Assembly (NCBI GenBank): GCA_031181325.1
Contig: JAPSKX010000012.1
Location: 1-51,888, forward strand
From: Paenibacillus sp.
GTDB lineage: Bacteria > Bacillota > Bacilli > Paenibacillales > YIM-B00363
DNA: 51,888 bases
Direction: 5' to 3'
Below, in pieces: positions 8,156 through 16,532 of this stretch. The notes under the pieces were generated by a model. The model made no database searches. It saw only the letters and a list, made by a program, of their open reading frames with translations, and was not told where the DNA came from. How positions within the stretch are numbered: the stretch's first letter is position 1; the number at the start of each line of letters is the position of its first letter. The position numbers and the translations under genes are program-made.

Positions 8156-9957
8156 GAGTCCACCGTCCCGTCCGTCCCGTTCGTTCCGTTCGTCCCGCTC
8201 GTCTCGTTCCCGCCGTCCTCCGACAAGCTTTCCTCCAGCTGCTGCCGCTCGTACTGCCGCTTATACCAGCCGCCCAGAAGCATCAGCGATTCGTGGGTCC
8301 CTTCTTCGACGATGCGCCCTTCGTCCAACACGACGATGCGCTGCGCATGCTTCACCGCGGACAGCCGATGCGTCGCGATGAACGTCGTCTTCCCGGCCCG
8401 GCTCCGCCGCACCTCGTCAAGAATCGCGGCTTCGGTTCGCGCGTCGACCGCCGACAGCGCATCGTCCAAGAGCAAAATCTCGGGACGCACGAGCAGCGCC
8501 CGCGCGATGCCGATCCGCTGCTTCTGACCGCCCGACAGCATGACGCCGTTCTCTCCGACGATCGTGCCGAGACCGGCCGGCATCCGCTCGAGATCGCCGG
8601 CTAGGAACGCCATCCGCGCCGCCTCGAGCACCTCGGCTTCGCTCGCGTCGGGCTTCCCGAGCGCGATATTGTCCCGGATCGATCGGGAGAGCAGCATGTG
8701 CTCCTGCGGCACGTAACCGATCCAGCCGAGCAGCCGCTCCAGCGGAATGCGGTCGATCGAGACGCCGGATATGGTCACCGCGCCGGACGGCCCCGGGTAT
8801 TGCCGCAGCAGCTGCTTCAGCAGCGTGCTCTTCCCGGCGCCCGTCTTGCCGACGACGCCGATCGTATCGCCGCGCCGGGCGACGAGTCGGATGTCGCGGA
8901 GCCGATCGACGTCGGTCCCGGGGTAGCGGAACGTCAGCCCGCGGAACTCGACGTCTCCCGCCGCCTCCGGCTCGACCGGATCGAGCGGTTCCGTTACGTC
9001 CGGCTGCTGCGACAGGCTCTCCTCGATCCGGTTCACGGACGCATTGCCCCGCTGTAAAATATTAATGAAGTCGCCGAAAGCGATCATCGGCCAGACGAGC
9101 AGGCCGAGGTATATATTGAAGGTGACCATCTCGCCGAGCGTAATGGCGTTATGCACGACGAGATACGACCCGTACCCGATCGCGATCGCGAAGCTGACGC
9201 CCGCGATCGCCGAGATGGTCGGCATGAAGAGCGAATTCGTCTGCGCGACGCGGATGTTTTTCTCCATGACGTTCTGGGTCACCCGATCGAACGCCTCCAG
9301 ATCGCGCGCCTCTTGGACGTAGGACCGCAGCACGCGCTGGCCCGAGATCGACTCGAGCACATGATCGTTCATGACGCCGAACTCCCGCTGCGCCGCCGTG
9401 AAATGCGCCCGCATCCGCTTCCCGAGCTTATTGATGGCGAGCGCCAGGAACGGCATCGGCAGCAGCGCGGCGATCATGAGCCGAACGTCGATATAGAGGA
9501 TCATCGACGCGACGACGACCACGACGCCCGCGATCGTATTCGTGATCGTCACGACGCCGAAGCCGGCCGTATTGCTCACCGCTTCGATGTCGTTCGTCGC
9601 GAGCGCCATAAGCTCCCCGGAGCGGTTGCGCTGGAAGAACGACGGCCGCATCCGCGTCCAATGGGCGAGCAGTCGGTCGCGCAGCTGCTTATTCAGCAGG
9701 ACGGAGCTCCCGAACAGGGCGTTGATCCAGAGATACGTGGCGATATACGTCGCGACGGCGAGGCCGAGCAGCAGCCAGATCGTCGAGGTCAGACCGCCCC
9801 AGGTCAGCGTACCGTTCAGCATCCGGTCGATCGTCTGTCCGACCATCCGCGGCGGCACGGCGTTCATGTAGCTGTTCCCTGCGATGAGCAGCATCGTCGC
9901 CGCATAGAACGGCCAACGTTTGCGGAAGAACCAATTTAACCGGCGTACGAATAGCAT
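8152..9957 (-). CDS. bmrC: ABC exporter half-transporter, YheI/BmrC type
   Basis: A 601-residue ABC exporter subunit, partner of BmrD. It has an N-terminal membrane domain, Walker A GVVGKTGAGKSTLLK, signature VMLSGGQKQRIGIARALL, then LLLDDALSAVD. The residue after the Walker B Asp is Asp, not the catalytic Glu, so this subunit probably carries the degenerate ATPase site of the heterodimer. I chose ATG 9957 with GAGGGG upstream; the frame continues open to 10485 but that extension has no exporter-like sequence. The C-terminus ends in an odd low-complexity tail, GTNGTNGTDGTVDS. A possible but weak -10 (TATAGT) lies about 80 bases upstream. Confidence 0.88.
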   Translation of the reverse strand: MLFVRRLNWFFRKRWPFYAATMLLIAGNSYMNAVPPRMVGQTIDRMLNGTLTWGGLTSTIWLLLGLAVATYIATYLWINALFGSSVLLNKQLRDRLLAHWTRMRPSFFQRNRSGELMALATNDIEAVSNTAGFGVVTITNTIAGVVVVVASMILYIDVRLMIAALLPMPFLALAINKLGKRMRAHFTAAQREFGVMNDHVLESISGQRVLRSYVQEARDLEAFDRVTQNVMEKNIRVAQTNSLFMPTISAIAGVSFAIAIGYGSYLVVHNAITLGEMVTFNIYLGLLVWPMIAFGDFINILQRGNASVNRIEESLSQQPDVTEPLDPVEPEAAGDVEFRGLTFRYPGTDVDRLRDIRLVARRGDTIGVVGKTGAGKSTLLKQLLRQYPGPSGAVTISGVSIDRIPLERLLGWIGYVPQEHMLLSRSIRDNIALGKPDASEAEVLEAARMAFLAGDLERMPAGLGTIVGENGVMLSGGQKQRIGIARALLVRPEILLLDDALSAVDARTEAAILDEVRRSRAGKTTFIATHRLSAVKHAQRIVVLDEGRIVEEGTHESLMLLGGWYKRQYERQQLEESLSEDGGNETSGTNGTNGTDGTVDS

Positions 9958-10068
9958 CGTCGAATCCCCTCGTTTTCCCAATCGATCGATATGTTTCCCC
10001 ATTGTAATCCAACCTGTTGCGGGAATACTATACTCGTGACGGAACTTTGGCGAAAAGGTGAAAATTTT

Positions 10069-10099
10069 TTGAACACTTAAGACAAAGATGTGATACAAT
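10069..10099 (+). promoter_or_regulatory. Extended -10 promoter of the small membrane protein
   Basis: TTGAAC (10069-10074) and TACAAT (10094-10099) with an upstream TGA giving an extended -10. The spacer is long at 19 bases, which the TG element could compensate for. It is divergent from the bmrCD-like operon. Confidence 0.5.
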
Positions 10100-10134
10100 A
10101 GTGACAAGAAAGCTCTTACAAGGATGTGGGACGA

Positions 10135-10404
10135 ATGCTCTCCAACAATTATATTAACAACCGTTCCGGCGGGTCGGAACGCAGCGTGCAGAAGCTCGTG
10201 AAGTGGATGACCGCCGCCTCCTGGGCGACGCTGCTCATCGGACTCGCGCTTTCCCTCTCGAACCTTGGCCATTTCAGCGAACAGAACGCCGCTCTCATGG
10301 TCGGTATCGGCTTTATGGTCGGCAGCGTTCACATTTATGTCATTCGGACGGCGATTCATCTCGTGCACGCACGGGCGCCGCATCTGTTCGGCAACCGCGA
10401 CTAA
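10135..10404 (+). CDS. Small membrane protein of unknown function
   Basis: An 89-residue protein with two hydrophobic segments (WATLLIGLALSLSNLG and ALMVGIGFMVGSVHIYVI), a polar N-terminus and a His/Arg-rich C-terminus (HLVHARAPHLFGNRD). I do not recognise a family. ATG 10135 is preferred because AAGGA lies about ten bases upstream; GTG at 10126 is too close to that site. It has its own promoter and a strong terminator, so it is a single-gene unit between bmrCD and qox. Confidence 0.65.
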   Translation: MLSNNYINNRSGGSERSVQKLVKWMTAASWATLLIGLALSLSNLGHFSEQNAALMVGIGFMVGSVHIYVIRTAIHLVHARAPHLFGNRD

Positions 10405-10426
10405 TCCGATTCCATCAAGCGTTTCG

Positions 10427-10459
10427 AGCCTCCAAGATATAAATCTTGGGGGCTTTTTT
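10427..10459 (+). terminator. Terminator after the small membrane protein
   Basis: AGCCTCCAAGAT-N3-ATCTTGGGGGCT followed by a T run forms a classic factor-independent terminator 22 bases downstream of the stop. Confidence 0.85.
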
Positions 10460-10582
10460 GCGTGCGTGCGCATCTTTGCGTCCAACTCGTGACCACTATT
10501 TTAACGAATTGGGGCGACTATTTGACGGATTTGCAAAGTGGGGTTCGAACGAAGGGGGAACGTGTTATTTTAGTAGGGAGGC

Positions 10583-10598
10583 AGTGAAATTCGTCACA
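10583..10598. promoter_or_regulatory. Possible Fnr/CRP-type site upstream of qoxA
   Basis: AGTGAAATTCGTCACA carries GTGA-N6-TCAC, the symmetric core of CRP/FNR family sites, 63-78 bases before the qoxA start. A weak -10 (TACAAT, 10620-10625) lies downstream. If real, it would place quinol oxidase expression under oxygen or redox control. One short palindrome is not proof. Confidence 0.35.
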
Positions 10599-10660
10599 AC
10601 TTCATTTTCGATATCGGAATACAATTTTCTGTATGAGTCACATGCACAAGGAGGACGCAT

Positions 10661-11641
10661 ATGAAACCACGTATCTTGAAACTCGGCTTGGCGCTGCCGG
10701 CGATGCTGCTCCTGACCGCGGCGCTGCTGACCGGCTGCGGCGACGCGATGGTGTTCGATCCGAAGGGACCGATCGCCGCGGAGCAGAGAGATCTTATCAA
10801 CATCACGATGCTGCTGTGCGGCATCATTCTCGTCCCGGTGCTCGCGCTGACGGCCTACATCGTCGTGCGCTACCGCGACCGCAAGGACAGCGACGCGCCG
10901 TACGAGCCGAATTGGTCGCATAGCACGAAGCTCGAGGTCGTCTGGTGGACGATTCCGATCGTCATCATCGCGATTCTCGCGGTCGTCACCGTTCGGTATA
11001 CCCACGCGCTCGAGCCTTCGAAGCCGATCGTCTCGGAGAAGGAGGAGCTCGTGATCCAGGTCACCTCGCTGGACTGGAAGTGGCTGTTCCAATATCCGGA
11101 GCAGGACATCGCGACGGTCAATTACTTGTACATTCCCGAAGATCGGCCGATTCGGTTCGAGCTGACGTCGGACGCGCCGATGAACTCGTTCTGGATTCCG
11201 CAGCTCGGCGGTCAGATTTATACGATGAGCGGCATGGCGATGACGCTGTACCTGCAAGCCGACGAACCCGGCGTGTACTACGGCTCGGGCGCGAACTTCA
11301 GCGGCGAGCACTTCGCCGACATGACGTTCCACGCCACGGCGGTGCCGCAGGACGAATTCGACGCTTGGGTCGAGGACGTGAAGTCGAAGTCCGAGCCGCT
11401 CACGGTAGAAGGCTACGAGACGCTTCGCCAGCCGGGCAAGGCGCAGGTGCATCAGTATGCCGGCATTCCGGAAGGCTTGTTCTACGACATTGTGACGAAA
11501 TACGTCGTCGACGGCAACAACCCGCACGCCGGCCACGGCGCTTCGGCCGAGCCGCGGGACGCGGACGGGAACGACGCCGAAGCGCCCGCCGACGAGTCGT
11601 CGACCGAGCACGGACATGACGCGCACGGCGCTTCCCATTAA
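10661..11641 (+). CDS. qoxA: aa3-type quinol oxidase subunit II
   Basis: A 326-residue lipoprotein-type subunit II of a heme-copper oxidase. A signal with lipobox LLTGC is followed by two transmembrane helices and a cupredoxin domain (SFWIPQLGGQIYTMSGMAMT). The CuA loop reads YYGSGANFSGEHFADM: the two copper-binding Cys of cytochrome c oxidases are Gly and Ser here, so it oxidises menaquinol rather than cytochrome c. The site AAGGAGG precedes ATG 10661. The C-terminal 40 residues are an acidic, His-rich tail. It is the first gene of qoxABCD. Confidence 0.94.
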   Translation: MKPRILKLGLALPAMLLLTAALLTGCGDAMVFDPKGPIAAEQRDLINITMLLCGIILVPVLALTAYIVVRYRDRKDSDAPYEPNWSHSTKLEVVWWTIPIVIIAILAVVTVRYTHALEPSKPIVSEKEELVIQVTSLDWKWLFQYPEQDIATVNYLYIPEDRPIRFELTSDAPMNSFWIPQLGGQIYTMSGMAMTLYLQADEPGVYYGSGANFSGEHFADMTFHATAVPQDEFDAWVEDVKSKSEPLTVEGYETLRQPGKAQVHQYAGIPEGLFYDIVTKYVVDGNNPHAGHGASAEPRDADGNDAEAPADESSTEHGHDAHGASH

Positions 11642-11666
11642 CGAAGTCAAGAAGGGAGAATCGACT

Positions 11667-13637
11667 ATGGAAACCATCAAGGAATTCGCTTCCGAGTTTT
11701 TCGTGACCGGCGATCCGCTCATCCTCGGCGCCCAGGTCAGCATCGGCCTCACGATGGTCGCCATCGTGTTCGTCCTGTCCTTTTTCCGAAAATGGGGCTG
11801 GCTCTGGCGCGAATGGCTGACAACCGTCGATCATAAACGGATCGGCATTATGTATGTTATCTGTTCGATCCTGATGTTATTCCGCGGCGGGGTCGACGCC
11901 CTGCTCATGCGGACGCAGCTCGCGTTCCCGGGTATGGAATTCCTGCACGGGGACCACTATAATCAGATATTCACGACGCACGGCGTGATCATGATTCTGT
12001 TCATGGCGATGCCGCTCATGTTCGGCTTGTTCAACATCGTCATTCCGCTGCAGATCGGCGCGCGCGACGTCGCGTTCCCGTTCCTGAACTCCCTGAGCTT
12101 CTGGCTCTTCTTCTGGGGCGCGATGCTGTTCAACATGTCGTTCGTCATCGGGGGTTCCCCGGATGCGGGCTGGCTCGCCTATCCGCCGCTGTCGGGACTC
12201 GAGTCGAGTCCGGGCGTCGGACAGAACTTCTATATTTGGGGCATTCAGATATCCGGTATCGGGTCGCTTATGACCGGCATTAACTTCATTGTCACAATCT
12301 TGAAAATGCGCGCGCCGGGCATGGGCCTCATGAAGATGCCGATGTTTACCTGGTCGACGCTGGCAAGCTGCGTGACGATCATCTTCGCCTTCCCGATCCT
12401 GACGATTACGCTGTTCCTGCTGTTCATGGACCGTTATTTCGGCGCTCACTTCTTCACGTTAGACGCGGGCGGCAATCCGATGATGTACATCAACCTCATC
12501 TGGATGTGGGGTCACCCGGAAGTGTACATCGTTATCCTGCCGGCGTTCGGCATCTTCTCGGAGATCGTCTCGACGTTCGCGAAGAAGACGCTGTTCGGCT
12601 ACAAGTCGATGGTGTTCGCCTTGATGTCCATTAGTATCGCCTCGTTCTTCACTTGGGCGCATCACTTCTTCACGATGGGCTCCGGCGCGAACGTGAACGC
12701 GTTCTTCGCCGTCACGACGATGATTATCGCGATCCCGACGGGCGTGAAAATCTTTAACTGGCTGTTTACGCTGTATCGCGGCCGGATCAAGTTTACGACG
12801 CCGATGCTGTGGACGATCTCGTTCATTCCCTGCTTCGTCGTCGGCGGCATGACCGGCGTCATGCTGTCGGTCGCGCCGGCCGACTTCCAGTTCCACAACA
12901 GCTACTTCTTGATCGCGCACTTCCATCAGGTGCTCATCGGCGGCGTGGCGTTCGGCTTCTTCGCCGGCCTCGCGTACTGGTGGCCGAAGATGTTCGGCTT
13001 CAAGCTCCACGAAGGCCTCGGCAAGTGGGCGTTCTGGCTGTGGAACATCGGCTTCTACGTCTGCTTCATGCCGCAGTACTTCCTGGGTCTCGACGGCATG
13101 ACGCGCCGCATGTACACGTACGACTTCGACATGGGCTGGGGTCCGCTGAACCTCGTCTCGACGATCGGCGGCTTCCTGATGGGCATCGGCTTCCTGTTCC
13201 AAGTGTGGCAGATCGCGCATTCCATCAAGTTCATGCAGAAGGACACGACCGGGGATCCGTGGGACGGCCGCACGTTAGAGTGGTCGATTCCGTCGCCGGC
13301 GCCGGAGTACAACTTCGCGACGCTGCCGCAAGTGACGGAGACGGACGATTGGTGGGCAGCGAAGCAGCGACGCGCCGCGGGCATTCCCGACGCGCCGACG
13401 CCGGCGCTCGAACCGATTCATATGCCGAAGCGTTCCGGCATTCCGTTCGTCATGTCGTTCTTCTGGTTCGTCGCGGGCTTCGGCTTCGTATTCGACTGGC
13501 TGCACTTCGTCATTCCGGGTCTGGCCGGCGTCGCGATCTGCATGATCGTTCGTTCGTTCCAGTACGACACCGACTACTATATTCCTGTAGATGAGGTTCG
13601 CCGCACGGAGGCGGCGTTGAGAGGGGTGAAGGCGTAA
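11667..13637 (+). CDS. qoxB: aa3-type quinol oxidase subunit I
   Basis: The 656-residue catalytic subunit. Visible signatures are WGHPEVYIVILPAFG (CuB His and the cross-linked Tyr), TWAHHFFTMG (CuB His pair) and IAHFHQVLIGG (heme ligands). About 14 helices are expected. It reduces oxygen at the heme-CuB centre and pumps protons. ATG 11667 has AAGGGAG upstream. The stop TAA shares its last base with the ATG of qoxC (TAATG), so the two are translationally coupled. Confidence 0.96.
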   Translation: METIKEFASEFFVTGDPLILGAQVSIGLTMVAIVFVLSFFRKWGWLWREWLTTVDHKRIGIMYVICSILMLFRGGVDALLMRTQLAFPGMEFLHGDHYNQIFTTHGVIMILFMAMPLMFGLFNIVIPLQIGARDVAFPFLNSLSFWLFFWGAMLFNMSFVIGGSPDAGWLAYPPLSGLESSPGVGQNFYIWGIQISGIGSLMTGINFIVTILKMRAPGMGLMKMPMFTWSTLASCVTIIFAFPILTITLFLLFMDRYFGAHFFTLDAGGNPMMYINLIWMWGHPEVYIVILPAFGIFSEIVSTFAKKTLFGYKSMVFALMSISIASFFTWAHHFFTMGSGANVNAFFAVTTMIIAIPTGVKIFNWLFTLYRGRIKFTTPMLWTISFIPCFVVGGMTGVMLSVAPADFQFHNSYFLIAHFHQVLIGGVAFGFFAGLAYWWPKMFGFKLHEGLGKWAFWLWNIGFYVCFMPQYFLGLDGMTRRMYTYDFDMGWGPLNLVSTIGGFLMGIGFLFQVWQIAHSIKFMQKDTTGDPWDGRTLEWSIPSPAPEYNFATLPQVTETDDWWAAKQRRAAGIPDAPTPALEPIHMPKRSGIPFVMSFFWFVAGFGFVFDWLHFVIPGLAGVAICMIVRSFQYDTDYYIPVDEVRRTEAALRGVKA

Positions 13638-14254
13638 TGGCGGCATCGACTCATACGCACGGCGCTCATGACGGCCATGCCGATCATGGGCATCACGACC
13701 AAGAAGGCCTGAAGACGTTCGGCTTCTGGCTGTTCCTGATCACCGACGTCATCATGTTCGCGACGCTGTTCGCGACGTACGTCGTGCTGCGGAACAACAC
13801 GGCCGGCGGTCCGACGGGCGAAGAGCTGTTCAACATCCCGATCGTTATCGCGAGCACGTTCATCCTTCTCACCAGCAGCTTCACGAGCGGACTCGCGGTG
13901 CTGTCGATGCAGCAGGGCAAGCTCAAGGGACTTATCGGGTGGCTTGCCGTCACCGCGGCGCTCGGGGCGGCGTTCATCGGGCTCGAGCTGTACGAGTTCG
14001 TGCACATGGTGCACGAAGGCGCGACGCTGCAGACGAGCGCGTTCCTGTCGGCGTTCTTCACGCTCGTCGGCGCGCACGGCTTGCACGTCACGATCGGTCT
14101 CGTCTGGATGATCGGGCTCATGCTGCAGCTGAAGAAGCGCGGCATTACGCCGGTCACCGAGCGCAAGGTCAACGTGCTCAGCTTGTACTGGCACTTCCTC
14201 GACGCGGTGTGGATCTTCCTCTTCACCGTCGTCTATCTGATGGGGGTGATGTAA
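13637..14254 (+). CDS. qoxC: Quinol oxidase subunit III
   Basis: A 205-residue, five-helix subunit III, the length usual for QoxC. Typical segments are LKTFGFWLFLITDVIMFATLFATYVVL, shown here by its positions at residues about 24-50, and ALGAAFIGLELYEF. The first 23 residues are unusual: they contain eight His with Gly, Asp and Ala (THTHGAHDGHADHGHH). It begins within the qoxB stop and ends one base before qoxD. Confidence 0.93.
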   Translation: MAASTHTHGAHDGHADHGHHDQEGLKTFGFWLFLITDVIMFATLFATYVVLRNNTAGGPTGEELFNIPIVIASTFILLTSSFTSGLAVLSMQQGKLKGLIGWLAVTAALGAAFIGLELYEFVHMVHEGATLQTSAFLSAFFTLVGAHGLHVTIGLVWMIGLMLQLKKRGITPVTERKVNVLSLYWHFLDAVWIFLFTVVYLMGVM

Positions 14255-14255
14255 G

Positions 14256-14603
14256 ATGGCGGCAAATAAGCATTCCGCCTCGCACGAGGCGCACGGCGCC
14301 GGCGAGCACGGCAATCACGGCTCCCTGAAGTCCTACGTCATCGGCTTCGTCTTATCGATCGCGCTGACGATCGTTCCGCTCGTCGCCGTGCTCGGCATGG
14401 AGCTCGGGCGGACGGTCACGATGATCGTCATCCTGGCGGCGGCCGTGCTCCAGTTCGCGATTCAGCTGCTCTTCTTCATGCATCTGCGCGAGGGCGAGAA
14501 CGCCCGTTGGAACCTGATGTCGCTGCTGTTCGGCGTCGTCATCCTCGTCACCGTCGTCGGCGGCTCGATCTGGATCATGACGTACAACACGGTGGCGCAT
14601 TAA
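14256..14603 (+). CDS. qoxD: Quinol oxidase subunit IV
   Basis: A 115-residue, three-helix subunit IV that stabilises the oxidase. Helices can be seen at SYVIGFVLSIALTIVPLVAV, VTMIVILAAAVLQFAIQLLF (followed by FMHLREG) and LLFGVVILVTVVGGSIWIM. The N-terminus again carries a His-rich stretch (HSASHEAHGAGEHGNHG). The gene starts one base after the qoxC stop and is followed by a strong terminator, closing the operon. Confidence 0.92.
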   Translation: MAANKHSASHEAHGAGEHGNHGSLKSYVIGFVLSIALTIVPLVAVLGMELGRTVTMIVILAAAVLQFAIQLLFFMHLREGENARWNLMSLLFGVVILVTVVGGSIWIMTYNTVAH

Positions 14604-14610
14604 GCAAGCA

Positions 14611-14653
14611 AAGCGGGACCCCGTCGTTCGACGACGACTCGGTCCCGCTTTTT
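14611..14653 (+). terminator. Terminator of qoxABCD
   Basis: AAGCGGGACC pairs with GGTCCCGCTT around an inner CGTCGT/ACGACG hairpin, then a T run. The stem is strong, and the element sits between the qox operon and the convergent gene ending at 14668. Confidence 0.88.
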
Positions 14654-14667
14654 CGCGTATTCCATCG

Positions 14668-16338
14668 TTATTGAAGAATCCCCTTAGCGATTAAATCCTC
14701 CACGTTAAAGTACAAGTAAAATCGATCGAGAATTTGCGATTCCGGCAAAATCCCCAGCGATTTCAAATCTTTCGAATTGAAATACAAGATTTTGTCCTCC
14801 TGTCTGACTTTGAGCCCGTTCGCCGCCATCTCATGGGTGTCCTTGCTGCCGTTCCAAGACTTGGGGACTACAAGCTCGAAAAGCTTCGGACGTCCGGCAT
14901 GATCTTCGGAATAAGGCCCTCGAATCGAGTAGATCCAGTCTCCGGCGGCGTTCGTTCCTTCGATGGAGAGCGCATAGCCTTGGAGCTCGAGGTCGGCTTT
15001 CGTCATCCATTCTTCCGTAACCAAATGATCCGGATGCATATACTTTTTTACTCGAATGCCGTCCACGGTCGTCTCGAGCGCATCCGCTCGATGCCAATGA
15101 TCCGGGAACGTAAGAACGAGAAGCGGCTCGTCGCTGATATAACCCGTTCGAATCGTAAACGTCTTGTCTTCGTCGTCGTAAGAAGCGCCGCCGGCGAAAA
15201 TATCTTGAATGATTTCCTCCGACATCCATCCCTCCGAAAGAAGAGGCGGCGGAGGCGTCTTTTCGACTCTCGACGTCATGTAGACAATGTCCGATGTATC
15301 GTCGAATCTGCCTTGGTATTCGCCTTCGTGGTCATAGACTTCGAAGAAGGTCGAGCCGTCATCCGCTGTGCCGTACCCCGGCTCCGGCGGCGCGGGCGGC
15401 TTCTCCGGGATCGGCGCAGGTTCCCATCGAGTCGACTTCATCTGGCCGGTTGCATCCAGGTAGTCTTCTAGCAAGCCTTCCACATGAATGGTCGAAGGCT
15501 CGATATAATGGACGTAGTGCTCTCCGAACTTCTCGTACAACCAATCGGACGTATATTCGCTGAACAAGCCGAACACCGTATGCAGCTCCCGAAGCGTATT
15601 CGAACGCGGTTTCCCGGAATCGTCCACCCAATGCACGACTTGATTCAAGTCGAGGTCGCGTATGCTTTGCAAGTGGATGCTCAATATCGTTCCGTCGACT
15701 TTGTAGTAAACCGCTGTCGTCCGTTCGTACGGATGGCCCTTCAACTGCATCCAACCGGCCATCTCTCCCGTCGCCGCGACATGGGATAACCCGCCGAGAT
15801 CCGGCCTCGCATCGCCCGCGGCCGCCGGCGGCATCGACATCATTTCTATGGCGGAACCCCCGATATACACGGCTTCCGTCTCTTGATCGAAGTGGACCGG
15901 CACGCCCAACGCGTTCGAGAGAGCCCGGAGCGGAACGTACGTCCTTCCCTTATACACAAGATTATCCGCCTCGACGCGATTCCCTTCCACCCAAATCTCC
16001 ACCGCGTTTTTCGCCACTCGGATGTTGCCGACGAATTCCGGGTCCCGCTCGTCGTTGTCCGTCGCCGCCGCCGCCGCTTCGCCGCGCGCAAATCGAACCG
16101 TTCCGCTCGCGGCGTCGAAATCGACCGTCAAGCCGCCCAGGATATCGGCCACGTTCCGGATCGGTACGTACGTCGTGCCGTTGTACAAAATATTGTTGCC
16201 GCTGGCGAACTCGTCGTTGACCACGACCATCAGCTTGTTGACGGCAACCGATATTTTCGTCTCTTCGGCCGCTCCGAGAACGGTAGTCGGCATCGCTAGA
16301 AGCATACAACAAATCAGAAGGATCATTCTTTTTTTCAT
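14668..16338 (-). CDS. Secreted protein with two copper amine oxidase N-like domains
   Basis: A 556-residue exported protein. A cleavable signal (MILLICCMLLAMPTTVLGAA) is followed by two copies of the stalk domain called copper amine oxidase N: NNILYNGTTYVPIRNVADILG and, after an acidic linker, ADNLVYKGRTYVPLRALSNALG. In Paenibacillaceae this domain occurs in many wall-associated proteins and does not mean amine oxidase activity. The remaining 370 residues include a Pro-rich stretch (EPAPIPEKPPAPPEPGYG) and have no function I know. I chose ATG 16338 because TAGGAG is eight bases upstream; the frame also allows GTG 16347. It is monocistronic and convergent with qox. Confidence 0.8.
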   Translation of the reverse strand: MKKRMILLICCMLLAMPTTVLGAAEETKISVAVNKLMVVVNDEFASGNNILYNGTTYVPIRNVADILGGLTVDFDAASGTVRFARGEAAAAATDNDERDPEFVGNIRVAKNAVEIWVEGNRVEADNLVYKGRTYVPLRALSNALGVPVHFDQETEAVYIGGSAIEMMSMPPAAAGDARPDLGGLSHVAATGEMAGWMQLKGHPYERTTAVYYKVDGTILSIHLQSIRDLDLNQVVHWVDDSGKPRSNTLRELHTVFGLFSEYTSDWLYEKFGEHYVHYIEPSTIHVEGLLEDYLDATGQMKSTRWEPAPIPEKPPAPPEPGYGTADDGSTFFEVYDHEGEYQGRFDDTSDIVYMTSRVEKTPPPPLLSEGWMSEEIIQDIFAGGASYDDEDKTFTIRTGYISDEPLLVLTFPDHWHRADALETTVDGIRVKKYMHPDHLVTEEWMTKADLELQGYALSIEGTNAAGDWIYSIRGPYSEDHAGRPKLFELVVPKSWNGSKDTHEMAANGLKVRQEDKILYFNSKDLKSLGILPESQILDRFYLYFNVEDLIAKGILQ

Positions 16339-16465
16339 TTCTACCACTCCTACTCTAGGAAGAGGAATATTGTACCATCCAGTAGAGTGTATATTACGCG
16401 TCCGCAGGACGCAACCGACCGATGGGGGTTGTATTGCGCCGTTCGGCGGCGCGAGACAAAAGAAA

Positions 16466-16499
16466 AAACCGACGCGGCTTCGGCCCGTCGGTTTTCTCG
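16466..16499. terminator. Bidirectional-looking hairpin terminator
   Basis: AAAAAACCGACG...CGTCGGTTTTCT forms a symmetric hairpin with A and T flanks. It lies between the start of the secreted protein gene and the kinase fragment with no intact gene on either side to terminate, which suggests a lost gene. Confidence 0.55.
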
Positions 16500-16532
16500 G
16501 TTACTCTTCCATCCCGCAACGAAGAGAATACG

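Noticed and set aside
9958..10125. BmrB-like attenuator leader for bmrCD
   Set aside because: Bacillus bmrCD has a translated leader, but no short frame with a ribosome binding site and alternating hairpins could be made out here.
9958..10485. N-terminal extension of the BmrC-like protein to 777 residues
   Set aside because: The extension overlaps the divergent small membrane protein gene and its promoter and has no exporter-like sequence; ATG 9957 has a good ribosome binding site.
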